A stretch of DNA of 64,000 bases from contig JAUXUL010000019.1 of NCBI GenBank assembly GCA_030680795.1, positions 19,316 through 83,315 on the forward strand, read 5' to 3'. Origin of the DNA: Anaerolineales bacterium (GTDB lineage Bacteria > Chloroflexota > Anaerolineae > Anaerolineales > Villigracilaceae). Positions 17,582-25,027 of this stretch are shown piece by piece. How positions within the stretch are numbered: position 1 is the stretch's first letter; every line of letters starts with the position of its first letter. The translations under genes and the position numbers were made by a program. The notes under the pieces are model-generated. The model ran no database searches and was not told the DNA's origin. It saw only the letters and a program-made list of their open reading frames with translations.

Positions 17582-18999
17582 TCAAGCGCTTCTGCCTGTG
17601 ACCAGGCGGGCCGATAGGGGCGGTCTGAGGTAAGGGCATCGTAAACGTCAACAATAGCGAAGAGACGTGCAGCGAGAGGGATGGATTCGCCTGAAAGGCC
17701 ATCTGGATAGCCCAGGCCATTCCATTTTTCGTGATGCGAACGGGGGATATCCAACGCAGGCGCAAGATAATTAATGGATGTAAGGAGTTCCACCGCAATC
17801 ATGGGATGGCGGCGCATCGTGATCCATTCTTCATCATCCAGCGCCCCAGCCTTGAGCAGGATGTTATCTTGAATTGCTACTTTTCCAATATCGTGCAGCA
17901 TTGCGCCGCGACAAATATGGGTAAGCTCGGGCTGTTTGATGCCCATTTTGCCTGCCAGTTTGTAGGTCATGGCAGTGACTCGGCGGGTATGGCCTTCCGT
18001 CTCTTTATCACGCAGGTCTAGCGCGCGAGACCAGCCCTCGATCGTCTTATCATAAGCCAAAGTCAACTCTTGATTGGACAACTGTAAATTCTTGAACAGC
18101 ATGGCATTATCAATCGCGATGGCGGCCTGACCGGCAAGCGTCTCCATGTAAGTCAGCCATTCCTCATCCGCCTCGAGCAACGCGCGGTGAAATATTTCAA
18201 GCACACCGACTGCATTTCCTTTTGCGATCAAAGGAACGGCATAATAAGCGATGAAATTTTCCCGGACCAAAAAAGGGGATCTTAGAAAGGCTGTCTGACG
18301 GGAATTCAAATTGGGGATATGAACTGCTCTCCGTTCCAAAACTGCCTTTCCAGCATACTCCTCACCAACGTGCAGACGGGTATGCTGCAATGCCGAGGTT
18401 TTAAACCCCGCCCCTGCCGCAAATTCAAGCAGTTGTGTGAGCGGGTCGAATAACAATATACAAGCGGCATCAATATTCAACTGCGCGCGGACCTGGTCAA
18501 GGATCACGGACAATGTCGGGGTTAGGTCCAAATCAGAGGTAATGGCCAAGTCAATGGCTCGCAGTCCGGCCAATTGATCAAACTGCCGTTTTATTTTTAT
18601 CTCCGACATTTTATATTTCGTAATATCCCGCACAAGCGCGATGCTTTGTCCATTTGAAAGCGACTCCAGGCGTGCTTCATACCAGCATGTACCGGATGGA
18701 GTGGGAAGAAAGTACTCCAAAGTAACGGGTTTGCTTCCATTACCAAGCCTGCTTAATGCATCTTCGAACTTTCTGCCTGCCTCTGGAGGCAGGACATCCT
18801 GCATTTTCCTGCGCAAAAATTTTCCTGGAGCGGTAAACAAGCGTGACGTGTCACCGGTTCGGTAATCCAGAATGGTTCCGTCGGAATCCAGAATAAACAA
18901 TAGATCACTAAAAGCATGAAATATCGCATCCAGTCTTTGATCGGAATCGGGTAAGTTTTGCAAGGAAAGTTCTGTGATCATTTTAGTATGCTCAGACAA
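17506..18999 (-). CDS. PAS-GAF-HD-GYP protein, predicted cyclic-di-GMP phosphodiesterase
   Basis: 497 residues. A PAS domain (about 20-130, LLFILDSDGTILDYRTGD), a GAF domain (about 150-300, VEYAGKAV-like region and YYAVPLIAKGNAVGVLEIF), then HD-GYP (about 325-490). The metal ligands are in HTRRVT, HDIGKVAI, RRHPMIAVELL and RSHHEKWNGLGYPDGLSG, with the GYP triad and DVYDALTSDRPYR intact. It should hydrolyse cyclic-di-GMP under control of the two sensor domains. There is no membrane segment, so it is cytoplasmic. It is a single gene with its own terminator. Confidence 0.93.
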   Translation of the reverse strand: MSEHTKMITELSLQNLPDSDQRLDAIFHAFSDLLFILDSDGTILDYRTGDTSRLFTAPGKFLRRKMQDVLPPEAGRKFEDALSRLGNGSKPVTLEYFLPTPSGTCWYEARLESLSNGQSIALVRDITKYKMSEIKIKRQFDQLAGLRAIDLAITSDLDLTPTLSVILDQVRAQLNIDAACILLFDPLTQLLEFAAGAGFKTSALQHTRLHVGEEYAGKAVLERRAVHIPNLNSRQTAFLRSPFLVRENFIAYYAVPLIAKGNAVGVLEIFHRALLEADEEWLTYMETLAGQAAIAIDNAMLFKNLQLSNQELTLAYDKTIEGWSRALDLRDKETEGHTRRVTAMTYKLAGKMGIKQPELTHICRGAMLHDIGKVAIQDNILLKAGALDDEEWITMRRHPMIAVELLTSINYLAPALDIPRSHHEKWNGLGYPDGLSGESIPLAARLFAIVDVYDALTSDRPYRPAWSQAEALDYILEQSGAHFDPSIVPVFIGMVSK

Positions 19000-19096
19000 A
19001 ATGTCGTAGATTCAAGCCGCATCGTTATCGAGCGGCTTGGGCTGGGTTGTCAATGGGGTAAACAAGAGGGCTTTTAGCTTTCTGGCCCTGCGCGGA

Positions 19097-19375
19097 TCAA
19101 TAATTATTGCTTAAGGAGCGATTGACCTGCTTGGCCAGATCAGCCAGGGAATCGGCACGAATGGAAATGATCAGATCCTTTTCCTCTTTGTTTAGCGAGA
19201 ATGTTTCCCCTAAATAGCCGCTTTGGATGGCTATTTGAGGATCCTGCAGCAGCGTGGAGCGAAATTGTCCGTTGACAACTGCCGCGGCAAATACCTTGCT
19301 AATTCCAGGGGAAATGTTCGATCGTGAAGTGAGATTCATGGGTAAAATATTTTGGTACGTCATGGGAGCGATCAT
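19097..19375 (-). CDS. NHLP/Os1348-like small protein
   Basis: 92 residues. The core AAVVNGQFRSTLLQDPQIAI and LNKEEKDLIISIRADSLADL has the pattern of nitrile-hydratase-leader-like (NHLP) clan proteins, some of which are precursors of modified peptides and others stand-alone regulators. There is no cleavable GG followed by a core peptide, so a stand-alone role is more likely. The ATG overlaps the DUF5317 stop by four bases, so the two are co-translated. It is the last gene of a three-gene unit facing away from the activator at 20426-23650. Confidence 0.6.
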   Translation of the reverse strand: MIAPMTYQNILPMNLTSRSNISPGISKVFAAAVVNGQFRSTLLQDPQIAIQSGYLGETFSLNKEEKDLIISIRADSLADLAKQVNRSLSNNY

Positions 19376-19959
19376 AGGGGTATACCTCTTTTCATAAGTT
19401 GAATGGATGATTCTGGTTTGGCAAGCAACCAGAACGCGCCAAAGGCAATCAAGACGTCACCGAGGCTGAATGCCACTTGATACGGGGACCAGGCCGGGGG
19501 GAGGAATCGATCCGCCAGCCACTCGAAGCGGGTATCCTGCGGGCGTAGAAGAATGTCTTTCGCGCCGATGCGGCTGCCGGGTTGAATATCCAGCAATATA
19601 TCTTCGGAAACCAGACGGCTTGCCGTCTGCGGGCTGATCGGCATGAAGCCGCTGTTAGCCGCCATAACTGCCAGGTTAAGCGCCACCCCGCAAATCAGGA
19701 TGGGCATGCCCGGGATGCGGCGGTTGAGCCAGGCGAACACGAGTAACAGGATCTGGGAGGCCAGCAGGCCACCAGAAACCAACCATTCGGGAAAGGTTTC
19801 GCGGGCCATCGGTAGATAAATAACGACGAACTGCGGCAGGAAGGCGACGAATACCAGCCAAAGATGCCCGAGTTCGGGCCCCTGGTATGGATGCCCGCGC
19901 CAGCGCGCCAACGCCAATCCGACCAACAGCCCAGCCACAAGGGCCAATAGTAGAATCAA
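19372..19959 (-). CDS. DUF5317 membrane protein
   Basis: 195 residues with five or six hydrophobic segments. The region MPILICGVALNLAVMAANSGFMP and the following PQTASRLV are typical of DUF5317 (PF17248), a family with no known function. An in-frame TAA lies directly upstream, so the start is TTG at 19959 right after the stop of the 47-residue peptide gene, or an internal TTG. The tight packing with genes on both sides points to one transcript. A role in sensing or exporting the neighbouring peptide is conceivable but unproven. Confidence 0.85.
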   Translation of the reverse strand: MILLLALVAGLLVGLALARWRGHPYQGPELGHLWLVFVAFLPQFVVIYLPMARETFPEWLVSGGLLASQILLLVFAWLNRRIPGMPILICGVALNLAVMAANSGFMPISPQTASRLVSEDILLDIQPGSRIGAKDILLRPQDTRFEWLADRFLPPAWSPYQVAFSLGDVLIAFGAFWLLAKPESSIQLMKRGIPL

Positions 19960-20103
19960 TTATCGACCAACACCGCCGCCAGCTTCTGGTGCGCCAGTGC
20001 CGAGGACAAGCATGGCAAGGGCGACGAGCACAAAGACCAATTGCACATGTTGGCGGTTGATCTTCTGAACGGATAAAGCGAGGAGGGCAAGTTTGTTTTT
20101 CAT
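19960..20103 (-). CDS. 47-residue hydrophobic peptide upstream of DUF5317
   Basis: ATG at 20103 follows AAAGGA. The peptide starts MKNKLALLALSVQKINRQHV, then has one hydrophobic helix (QLVFVLVALAMLVLGTG) and ends APEAGGGVGR. Its stop is directly abutted by the TTG start of DUF5317, and a promoter-like region with a 12-bp tandem repeat lies upstream. The shape (short basic head, one helix, glycine-rich tail) fits a small membrane peptide or a secreted signal precursor. It is easy to miss in automated annotation. Confidence 0.7.
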   Translation of the reverse strand: MKNKLALLALSVQKINRQHVQLVFVLVALAMLVLGTGAPEAGGGVGR

Positions 20104-20160
20104 GGAGAACATCCTTTTTTGGGGTATGGTTTAACTTCCTGACATAATATTACTACCCCC

Positions 20161-20184
20161 CAGGCTTCAAAACAGGCTTCAAAA
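20161..20184 (-). promoter_or_regulatory. Perfect 12-bp tandem repeat, candidate activator binding site
   Basis: On the minus strand TTTTGAAGCCTG occurs twice in a row, about 60 bases upstream of the 47-residue peptide start. The second unit contains TTGAAG, usable as a -35 box, with AT-rich TAGTAATATTATG downstream as a -10 region. Direct repeats overlapping the -35 box are the known binding sites of SARP/BTAD activators, and such an activator is encoded next door. Confidence 0.6.
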
Positions 20185-20190
20185 TTAAAG

Positions 20191-20220
20191 TAAAAACAGC
20201 CCCTGGCAGGGCTGTTTTTA
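20191..20220 (-). terminator. Terminator between the activator gene and the peptide unit
   Basis: A perfect 12-bp stem TAAAAACAGCCC / GGGCTGTTTTTA with a six-base loop. A T run follows on the minus strand. It separates the activator transcript from the peptide-DUF5317-NHLP unit, which therefore needs its own promoter. The roughly 200 bases from here to the activator stop hold only degenerate hairpins, for example around 20300-20410. Confidence 0.85.
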
Positions 20221-20425
20221 CTAATCATCTCAAAAATGTCTCCCTGAAAACACGAGGCTTTTCGGTCGCGAAGCCTGCTCTGACGGTTCGACTCGCTTCG
20301 CGGCTCACCGTGTCGAAGGGAACGCTCCCTCACATCGTCGCGACACTTGCGCCGTACGCCAAATCGTCCCGACGTCTTTTCGGGAGTGCGATGTGTCCTT
20401 CGGGAGAGCGACATGTTATTTTCTT

Positions 20426-23400
20426 CTATGCGATCAAGCGACGATATAGTTCTTCTGTTTCTTTAGAGGGAGGCAAACCAAGCTGGCGCTGTATGGTTTC
20501 CTCGCAAGCTTGATAGATCCGTATGACAGAGGCACGGTCGCCCAGGCGGTGATAGATCTGCATGGACTGAGAATAGGCTGACTCAAACGCAGGATCATAA
20601 TCCAGAGCACGCTGACAAGTAACAAGCGCCTGTTCTGGCTGGGCTTGTTGTTGAAAAAGCCCGGTTAGAGCTAGGAGAGCCGCAAGGTAGGTTTGACCTA
20701 AGCGTTCACGTTCAAACATGGCCCAGTCGGAATAAATATCTTCCAAAAAAGGACCATGCACAAGATCAACTGCTTTTTGATAAAACTCGATCTGCTCTGT
20801 AGGATTGGTTGTTGATTTAGCCCGCGACAGAAACGATTCAAATGCTTCGACATCGTATTCGAAGTCCAAAGCACGATTGAAACTGTAAAAAACATCTTCA
20901 TAGGTTATGACCTCCTGACCGACCGCCCTGCGTAAACGATAGATCTCATTCTTGAATCGCAATTTTAATTTTTGAGGGTCATCCACCTCCAGCCAAAGAG
21001 TTTCCCCGACCTGCTCTTTGGTAAGGGGCTTTTGACTGGTTAGAAAGTAAAAGAACAGGTCACGCACAGATTGTGTTTGCCAATCTGAAAGGGTTAATAA
21101 CTTTCCACCTACACTAACAGATGCCTGCCCAAGCGCCTGGATAATTATGTGGGCATTGGGTATCTGTACAACATGTGCCATGCGATGCAACTGCCTTCTG
21201 GTAGCTGGCATTTTTCCTGCGAGGTGGCCAGCGCGCGTAAGCAGGTCGCCAACAACACGCCCGACTTCGGGGTCTCTTTCCAAGCCATCCAACCAATCAT
21301 GTGCTTGGTGAACTGCCACGAGCACGGCATCGGCAACCAGGCCGCGTCCACCCAATATGGTCTTCATCATTTGTCTAGCAGTTGCGTATTCTTTTGTTTG
21401 ATAATAAGCCGCCGCCAGCCAGATACGGCTGGAGTCACATTCCGATTTTCGTCCATCTTCCGAGAAGCAATGCTCGGCTTCTTTCAACAGGCTAACTGCA
21501 TTCGAGGGGGTTCCTTCCAAAAGAGAAAGACGTCCAAGTCCCAAGTGGAACAAACCCTTTTCGTAAATTGAATCATCACTGGATTGAAGCATTACAGACG
21601 CATCTGTTACCAATTTATGCGCTTCCACAGCATTTTTTTTCAGCAAAGCAAGGTTAACCTGTGCCATTATCAGATAAAAAAGAATAAACCGATTGTCCAT
21701 CCCTTGAACGACTTCTTCTGCATGTTGATAATTACTCTGCGCAATATTGAAGTCCTCCAACTCAGCATACAAATCTCCCAAACCAACGGCAATAAAGGCT
21801 TCCAACCGAGTATAGCCACTGCGCTGGGCACATATCAAGCCCTCCTCAAAAGCCAGGGCAGCCTTCTCATACTCACCTTGAAAATGGCGCAGGACGCCTA
21901 AATTGTTTAACAAATTGGCCTGCCAGGATAGATTTCCCTCCTGCCGCCAAATTTGAAGCGCCTTCTCGTAAGCAGTACCAGCCTCTGTATAGTTTCCAAT
22001 TGCACGATATACCATGCCAGTTTCCATAAACAGTATCGGTATGCTGGATGTATCATTCAAGTGAATATACAAATTTAATGAGTGCTCTAGAAACTCTACC
22101 GACTGGCGTGTCTGCCCTAGGCGATATAAAGCCAAGCCTTTGACCCGCAATGCTTCAGCATAAATCATTTGCAAATCATCTTTGGCTTCCGTCAATTCAA
22201 TGACTTCCTCGGCATCACGCAGTGACGCATCATAATCACCGAGAAAGCGATACACTATTCCCCGCCTTACCAGGGTCAAGGTCAAACCTGATACGTTCTT
22301 TTCCAAACGAAATACCTGTACAGCCTGATCCAGCAGACTCAGTCCCTCATGCAAGTTTCCTTTCATATATACAATAGCACCTCGAATTGAAAGTAATCCG
22401 GGGCGCGTCTTCAATAAAGATGGAGGCAAATCATTTAACCAAGACTCAAGAGTAAGCATGGCACGTTGTAACATGGGCGTGGATGCGCGCTCGATCATCT
22501 CTGCGAGAACATCATTATTATTCAATTGCTTATAAATGTAGTTTGCTTTTTCCCATTCACCCAGGTCTTCATAGGCCCGCCCCATGCGGGATAAGATCGG
22601 CTTGATCTCTTCAGGGCGCTCCTGTTCAAAGCGCGTTCGTAGAAAGTCGCGGAAGAGATGATGATAGCGTAACCACTTTCCATCCGTGCCCACCGGCAAA
22701 ACAAAAAGAATATTTTGTACAACAGCACTGATCAAACTTTGCCAGTTTTGCGGCTCTGCATACAACGGGGCTAGTACAGCCTCACAAAGAGTCGCATCGA
22801 ACTCTTCCAGCATGGCTGTGCGTAACAGGAAATCACGCAGGTCTGGAGGCTGGCGATCAAGCACCTGTTGACCGAGAAAGTCAGACAAGCCAACGCCAGC
22901 ATTCGACGCAGGCCTTATTAAATCTCCAGAAAACGTACCCATGCCAGTAAACTGCAAGCCGGTGATCCAGCCTTCGGTTTCTTCGATCATTTGCCTGGCT
23001 TCATCATCTGAAATTCGCAGGTTGTTGTTCTGGGCCAGCAAGGCCTGGATCTCATCCACGTGAAAGGCAAGATCGGAAAAACTTAAACCACTGACCTGTT
23101 CACGCGCCACCATTAAGGGAAGGTCAGACAGACTCGTCAGAGTCCGTGAAGAAATGATCAGGTGACAGTTTTCATCCACGAGCTGAATGAATCGATTCAG
23201 GAAGGCTTGAATGGGCTGAACATCATCTATCAAATGAAAATCATCGAGCACCAGAATAAAATGCTCATGGATCTGTTCATAAGTCTCATTGACCAGCGTG
23301 ACCAGCAGCCTCTCCATATCCTGCTCGAGCGAGGTTAAACTGGCGAGCATGGATGCGGATTGGCTTCCGAATTTAGGAAAACGTTCCGCCATGGCCGCGA

Positions 23401-23650
23401 TCAAATACGCAATGAAACGCTGGGGTTCACGATCCATTTCATCAAGAGCCAGCCAGCAGCACGGCAATTCACTTTGATCTGCCAGATCAATGAGAAGGGA
23501 AGTCTTTCCATAACCAGCGGGTGCAGAGACCAGGATCAACTTTTTATCAAGAGACTCGAACAGAACATCCAACAGCCGCTTGCGCGTTAGTAATTCCGCT
23601 CGGCGGCGGGGAGGGATGATTTTTGTTTTACTTACGAGGATGGCTGACAT
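20426..23650 (-). CDS. MalT/SARP-type activator: STAND ATPase, TPR, winged helix and BTAD
   Basis: 1074 residues. The N-terminal STAND NTPase has Walker A SAPAGYGKTSLL near residue 40 and Walker B FILVLDDFHLIDD near residue 130. A long helical repeat section (about 370-800) contains TPR-like units such as GTAYEKALQIWRQEG and YEKAALAFEEGLICAQ. The C-terminal 240 residues hold an OmpR-like winged helix (LTKEQVGETLW...RFKNEIYRLRRAVG) followed by a BTAD domain ending RQLGLPPSKETEELYRRLIA. Such proteins bind an effector, oligomerise with ATP and activate transcription, in SARPs via direct repeats. The perfect 12-bp repeat upstream of the adjacent peptide unit is its most obvious target. Confidence 0.92.
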   Translation of the reverse strand: MSAILVSKTKIIPPRRRAELLTRKRLLDVLFESLDKKLILVSAPAGYGKTSLLIDLADQSELPCCWLALDEMDREPQRFIAYLIAAMAERFPKFGSQSASMLASLTSLEQDMERLLVTLVNETYEQIHEHFILVLDDFHLIDDVQPIQAFLNRFIQLVDENCHLIISSRTLTSLSDLPLMVAREQVSGLSFSDLAFHVDEIQALLAQNNNLRISDDEARQMIEETEGWITGLQFTGMGTFSGDLIRPASNAGVGLSDFLGQQVLDRQPPDLRDFLLRTAMLEEFDATLCEAVLAPLYAEPQNWQSLISAVVQNILFVLPVGTDGKWLRYHHLFRDFLRTRFEQERPEEIKPILSRMGRAYEDLGEWEKANYIYKQLNNNDVLAEMIERASTPMLQRAMLTLESWLNDLPPSLLKTRPGLLSIRGAIVYMKGNLHEGLSLLDQAVQVFRLEKNVSGLTLTLVRRGIVYRFLGDYDASLRDAEEVIELTEAKDDLQMIYAEALRVKGLALYRLGQTRQSVEFLEHSLNLYIHLNDTSSIPILFMETGMVYRAIGNYTEAGTAYEKALQIWRQEGNLSWQANLLNNLGVLRHFQGEYEKAALAFEEGLICAQRSGYTRLEAFIAVGLGDLYAELEDFNIAQSNYQHAEEVVQGMDNRFILFYLIMAQVNLALLKKNAVEAHKLVTDASVMLQSSDDSIYEKGLFHLGLGRLSLLEGTPSNAVSLLKEAEHCFSEDGRKSECDSSRIWLAAAYYQTKEYATARQMMKTILGGRGLVADAVLVAVHQAHDWLDGLERDPEVGRVVGDLLTRAGHLAGKMPATRRQLHRMAHVVQIPNAHIIIQALGQASVSVGGKLLTLSDWQTQSVRDLFFYFLTSQKPLTKEQVGETLWLEVDDPQKLKLRFKNEIYRLRRAVGQEVITYEDVFYSFNRALDFEYDVEAFESFLSRAKSTTNPTEQIEFYQKAVDLVHGPFLEDIYSDWAMFERERLGQTYLAALLALTGLFQQQAQPEQALVTCQRALDYDPAFESAYSQSMQIYHRLGDRASVIRIYQACEETIQRQLGLPPSKETEELYRRLIA

Positions 23651-24023
23651 TGTGTTATCTTGCCTGTCAAATTATTGAAAGCGATTGATACGATGAGCTT
23701 TATATTTTATCCTGTAAATGTTTTTCTGCCATTTGAAATGGTCTAGAGCATTCGCATCCAATTGCCTGAAGCGAATACTTTAAGGAGATAGTTTTCTTTC
23801 CAAGCGGCTTGAAGTCGTTTGGCATGGCTACCGCCTCTGGTAGTTTTATCATCCGAGACAACCATATTCGCCCTAATTTAGATACGCTTGCCCTGCCAGT
23901 ATGGCTAGGAACACGAAGAAGTAAATCCGAAGTTCTCATAGTGGATATGGGGGGAGGTGGATAAAATAAAGCGAGTAGCGGATTTTATGTCGACTACTCT
24001 CTTTGATTCCCTATATTTTGAAT
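23651..24023. other. Intergenic region with no gene seen
   Basis: About 370 bases between the activator start and the vapC stop. No convincing coding frame, hairpin or known RNA was found. An open minus-strand frame at 23700-23939 has a composition unlike protein. Confidence 0.6.
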
Positions 24024-24431
24024 TTACAGTGTGTGTACAGATAGAACCTTTGGCAGCCTCTCCAATTGTTCTCTATCTAATGTGACCAACTCTGTGCCAA
24101 AGCGCAAAGAGACCGCCACATAAACCGCGTCACTGCCGCGCAAGCGATGTTTCGCAGCGACTTCAACGGCGAGATCGGCGAGACTTGAATCCAAGTCAAT
24201 GAAAGTAATGTTGGGGATTTTTTTCAATTCGTTTGCGAACGCGATCCCAAGTTCCGGTTTTCCTTGTCCACGCGCAATAGCCGCAGATATTTCAGGGAGA
24301 ACAAGAACGGGCACGATGATTGGAATAGATTTCTCGCGCACATTCATCATAAACGCGTTGCTGACCTGGTGTGCGGACTCTGTAGGCGTAAACGCGCTGA
24401 CAAATACACTCGCATCAATCGTGACGGTCAT
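24024..24431 (-). CDS. PIN-domain toxin, VapC type
   Basis: 135 residues. PIN ribonuclease acidic residues are in TIDASVFVSAF (Asp at residue 6), LVLPEISAAIAR (Glu), RGSDAVYVAVSL (Asp) and LVTLDREQL (Asp), in the usual order and spacing. VapC toxins cut tRNA or rRNA when released from their antitoxin. The antitoxin gene lies immediately upstream with a two-base gap, so the two are an operon. Confidence 0.9.
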   Translation of the reverse strand: MTVTIDASVFVSAFTPTESAHQVSNAFMMNVREKSIPIIVPVLVLPEISAAIARGQGKPELGIAFANELKKIPNITFIDLDSSLADLAVEVAAKHRLRGSDAVYVAVSLRFGTELVTLDREQLERLPKVLSVHTL

Positions 24432-24433
24432 CT

Positions 24434-24709
24434 TTACCGCCGCATTTCTGAAAGAATTTCAGCTGCGCTCTTTTCGTTCTGCCAGCCCTGGCCGATCTCT
24501 TTACCCAAATTCATCAATCGTTCCCACACTTCATCCGCAGATTGCTGCGGGACGACGGCATCCAACGGAATGATGAGCGCGGCTGGCACGCCGCGTTGTG
24601 TAACAATGTAGCGCGCGCGTTTTTCCTTCACGGCGCGTATCACCTCAGACACATGTATTTTTAATTCACGAATGCCGATCTCTTCAGTTTTTTGCTGTTT
24701 CTGTTTCAT
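24434..24709 (-). CDS. Phd/YefM-type antitoxin
   Basis: 91 residues. The N-terminal IGIRELKIHVSEVIRAVKEK and RYIVTQRGVPAALIIPLD form the Phd/YefM DNA-binding fold. The C-terminal acidic and aromatic tail (EVWERLMNLGKEIGQGW) should wrap the toxin. It likely represses its own operon and neutralises the PIN toxin encoded just downstream. Confidence 0.9.
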   Translation of the reverse strand: MKQKQQKTEEIGIRELKIHVSEVIRAVKEKRARYIVTQRGVPAALIIPLDAVVPQQSADEVWERLMNLGKEIGQGWQNEKSAAEILSEMRR

Positions 24710-24821
24710 GTGGTCACCTTTGTGACTACATCTTACCTCCGCTCAATATTCACGTCAAGTCAATGATAACTGTTTGAACGTATAATACCATCATCATACA
24801 CTGTATCTTTGGAGCAACTCC

Positions 24822-25004
24822 ATGACCTCACCCAAAACCTACATCGTAAACGCCCAAGCGACAGAGACCGACACCCTCGATTTCACGCCATACGTTGAAA
24901 CCCTCCCGGACATTATCCAAACGGGCAACATGGCCTTGACCATCAGCGTGGTCAGCACGTGGGGATCGGGCAAAATATTTGTGCTAGAATATTTAAAAAG
25001 TTAG
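24822..25004 (+). pseudogene. Truncated KAP-family P-loop NTPase, N-terminus only
   Basis: The frame gives TPYVETLPDIIQTGNMALTI and VVSTWGSGK, the beginning of KAP-family NTPases up to the Walker A lysine. The similarity then ends (IFVLEYLKS and stop). The remaining several hundred residues are absent. The break lies about 45 bases before the SIR2 gene, so insertion of that gene probably destroyed this one. Confidence 0.75.
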
Positions 25005-25027
25005 CAATTACAACAAGTGGAGGCAAA

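Noticed and set aside
19013..19039. CAAGCCGC / GCGGCTTG hairpin after the NHLP-like gene
   Set aside because: 8-bp stem without a T run; may be a terminator but the evidence is too thin.
23700..23939. 79-codon minus-strand frame upstream of the activator
   Set aside because: Composition and ending do not look like protein, and there is no ribosome binding site.
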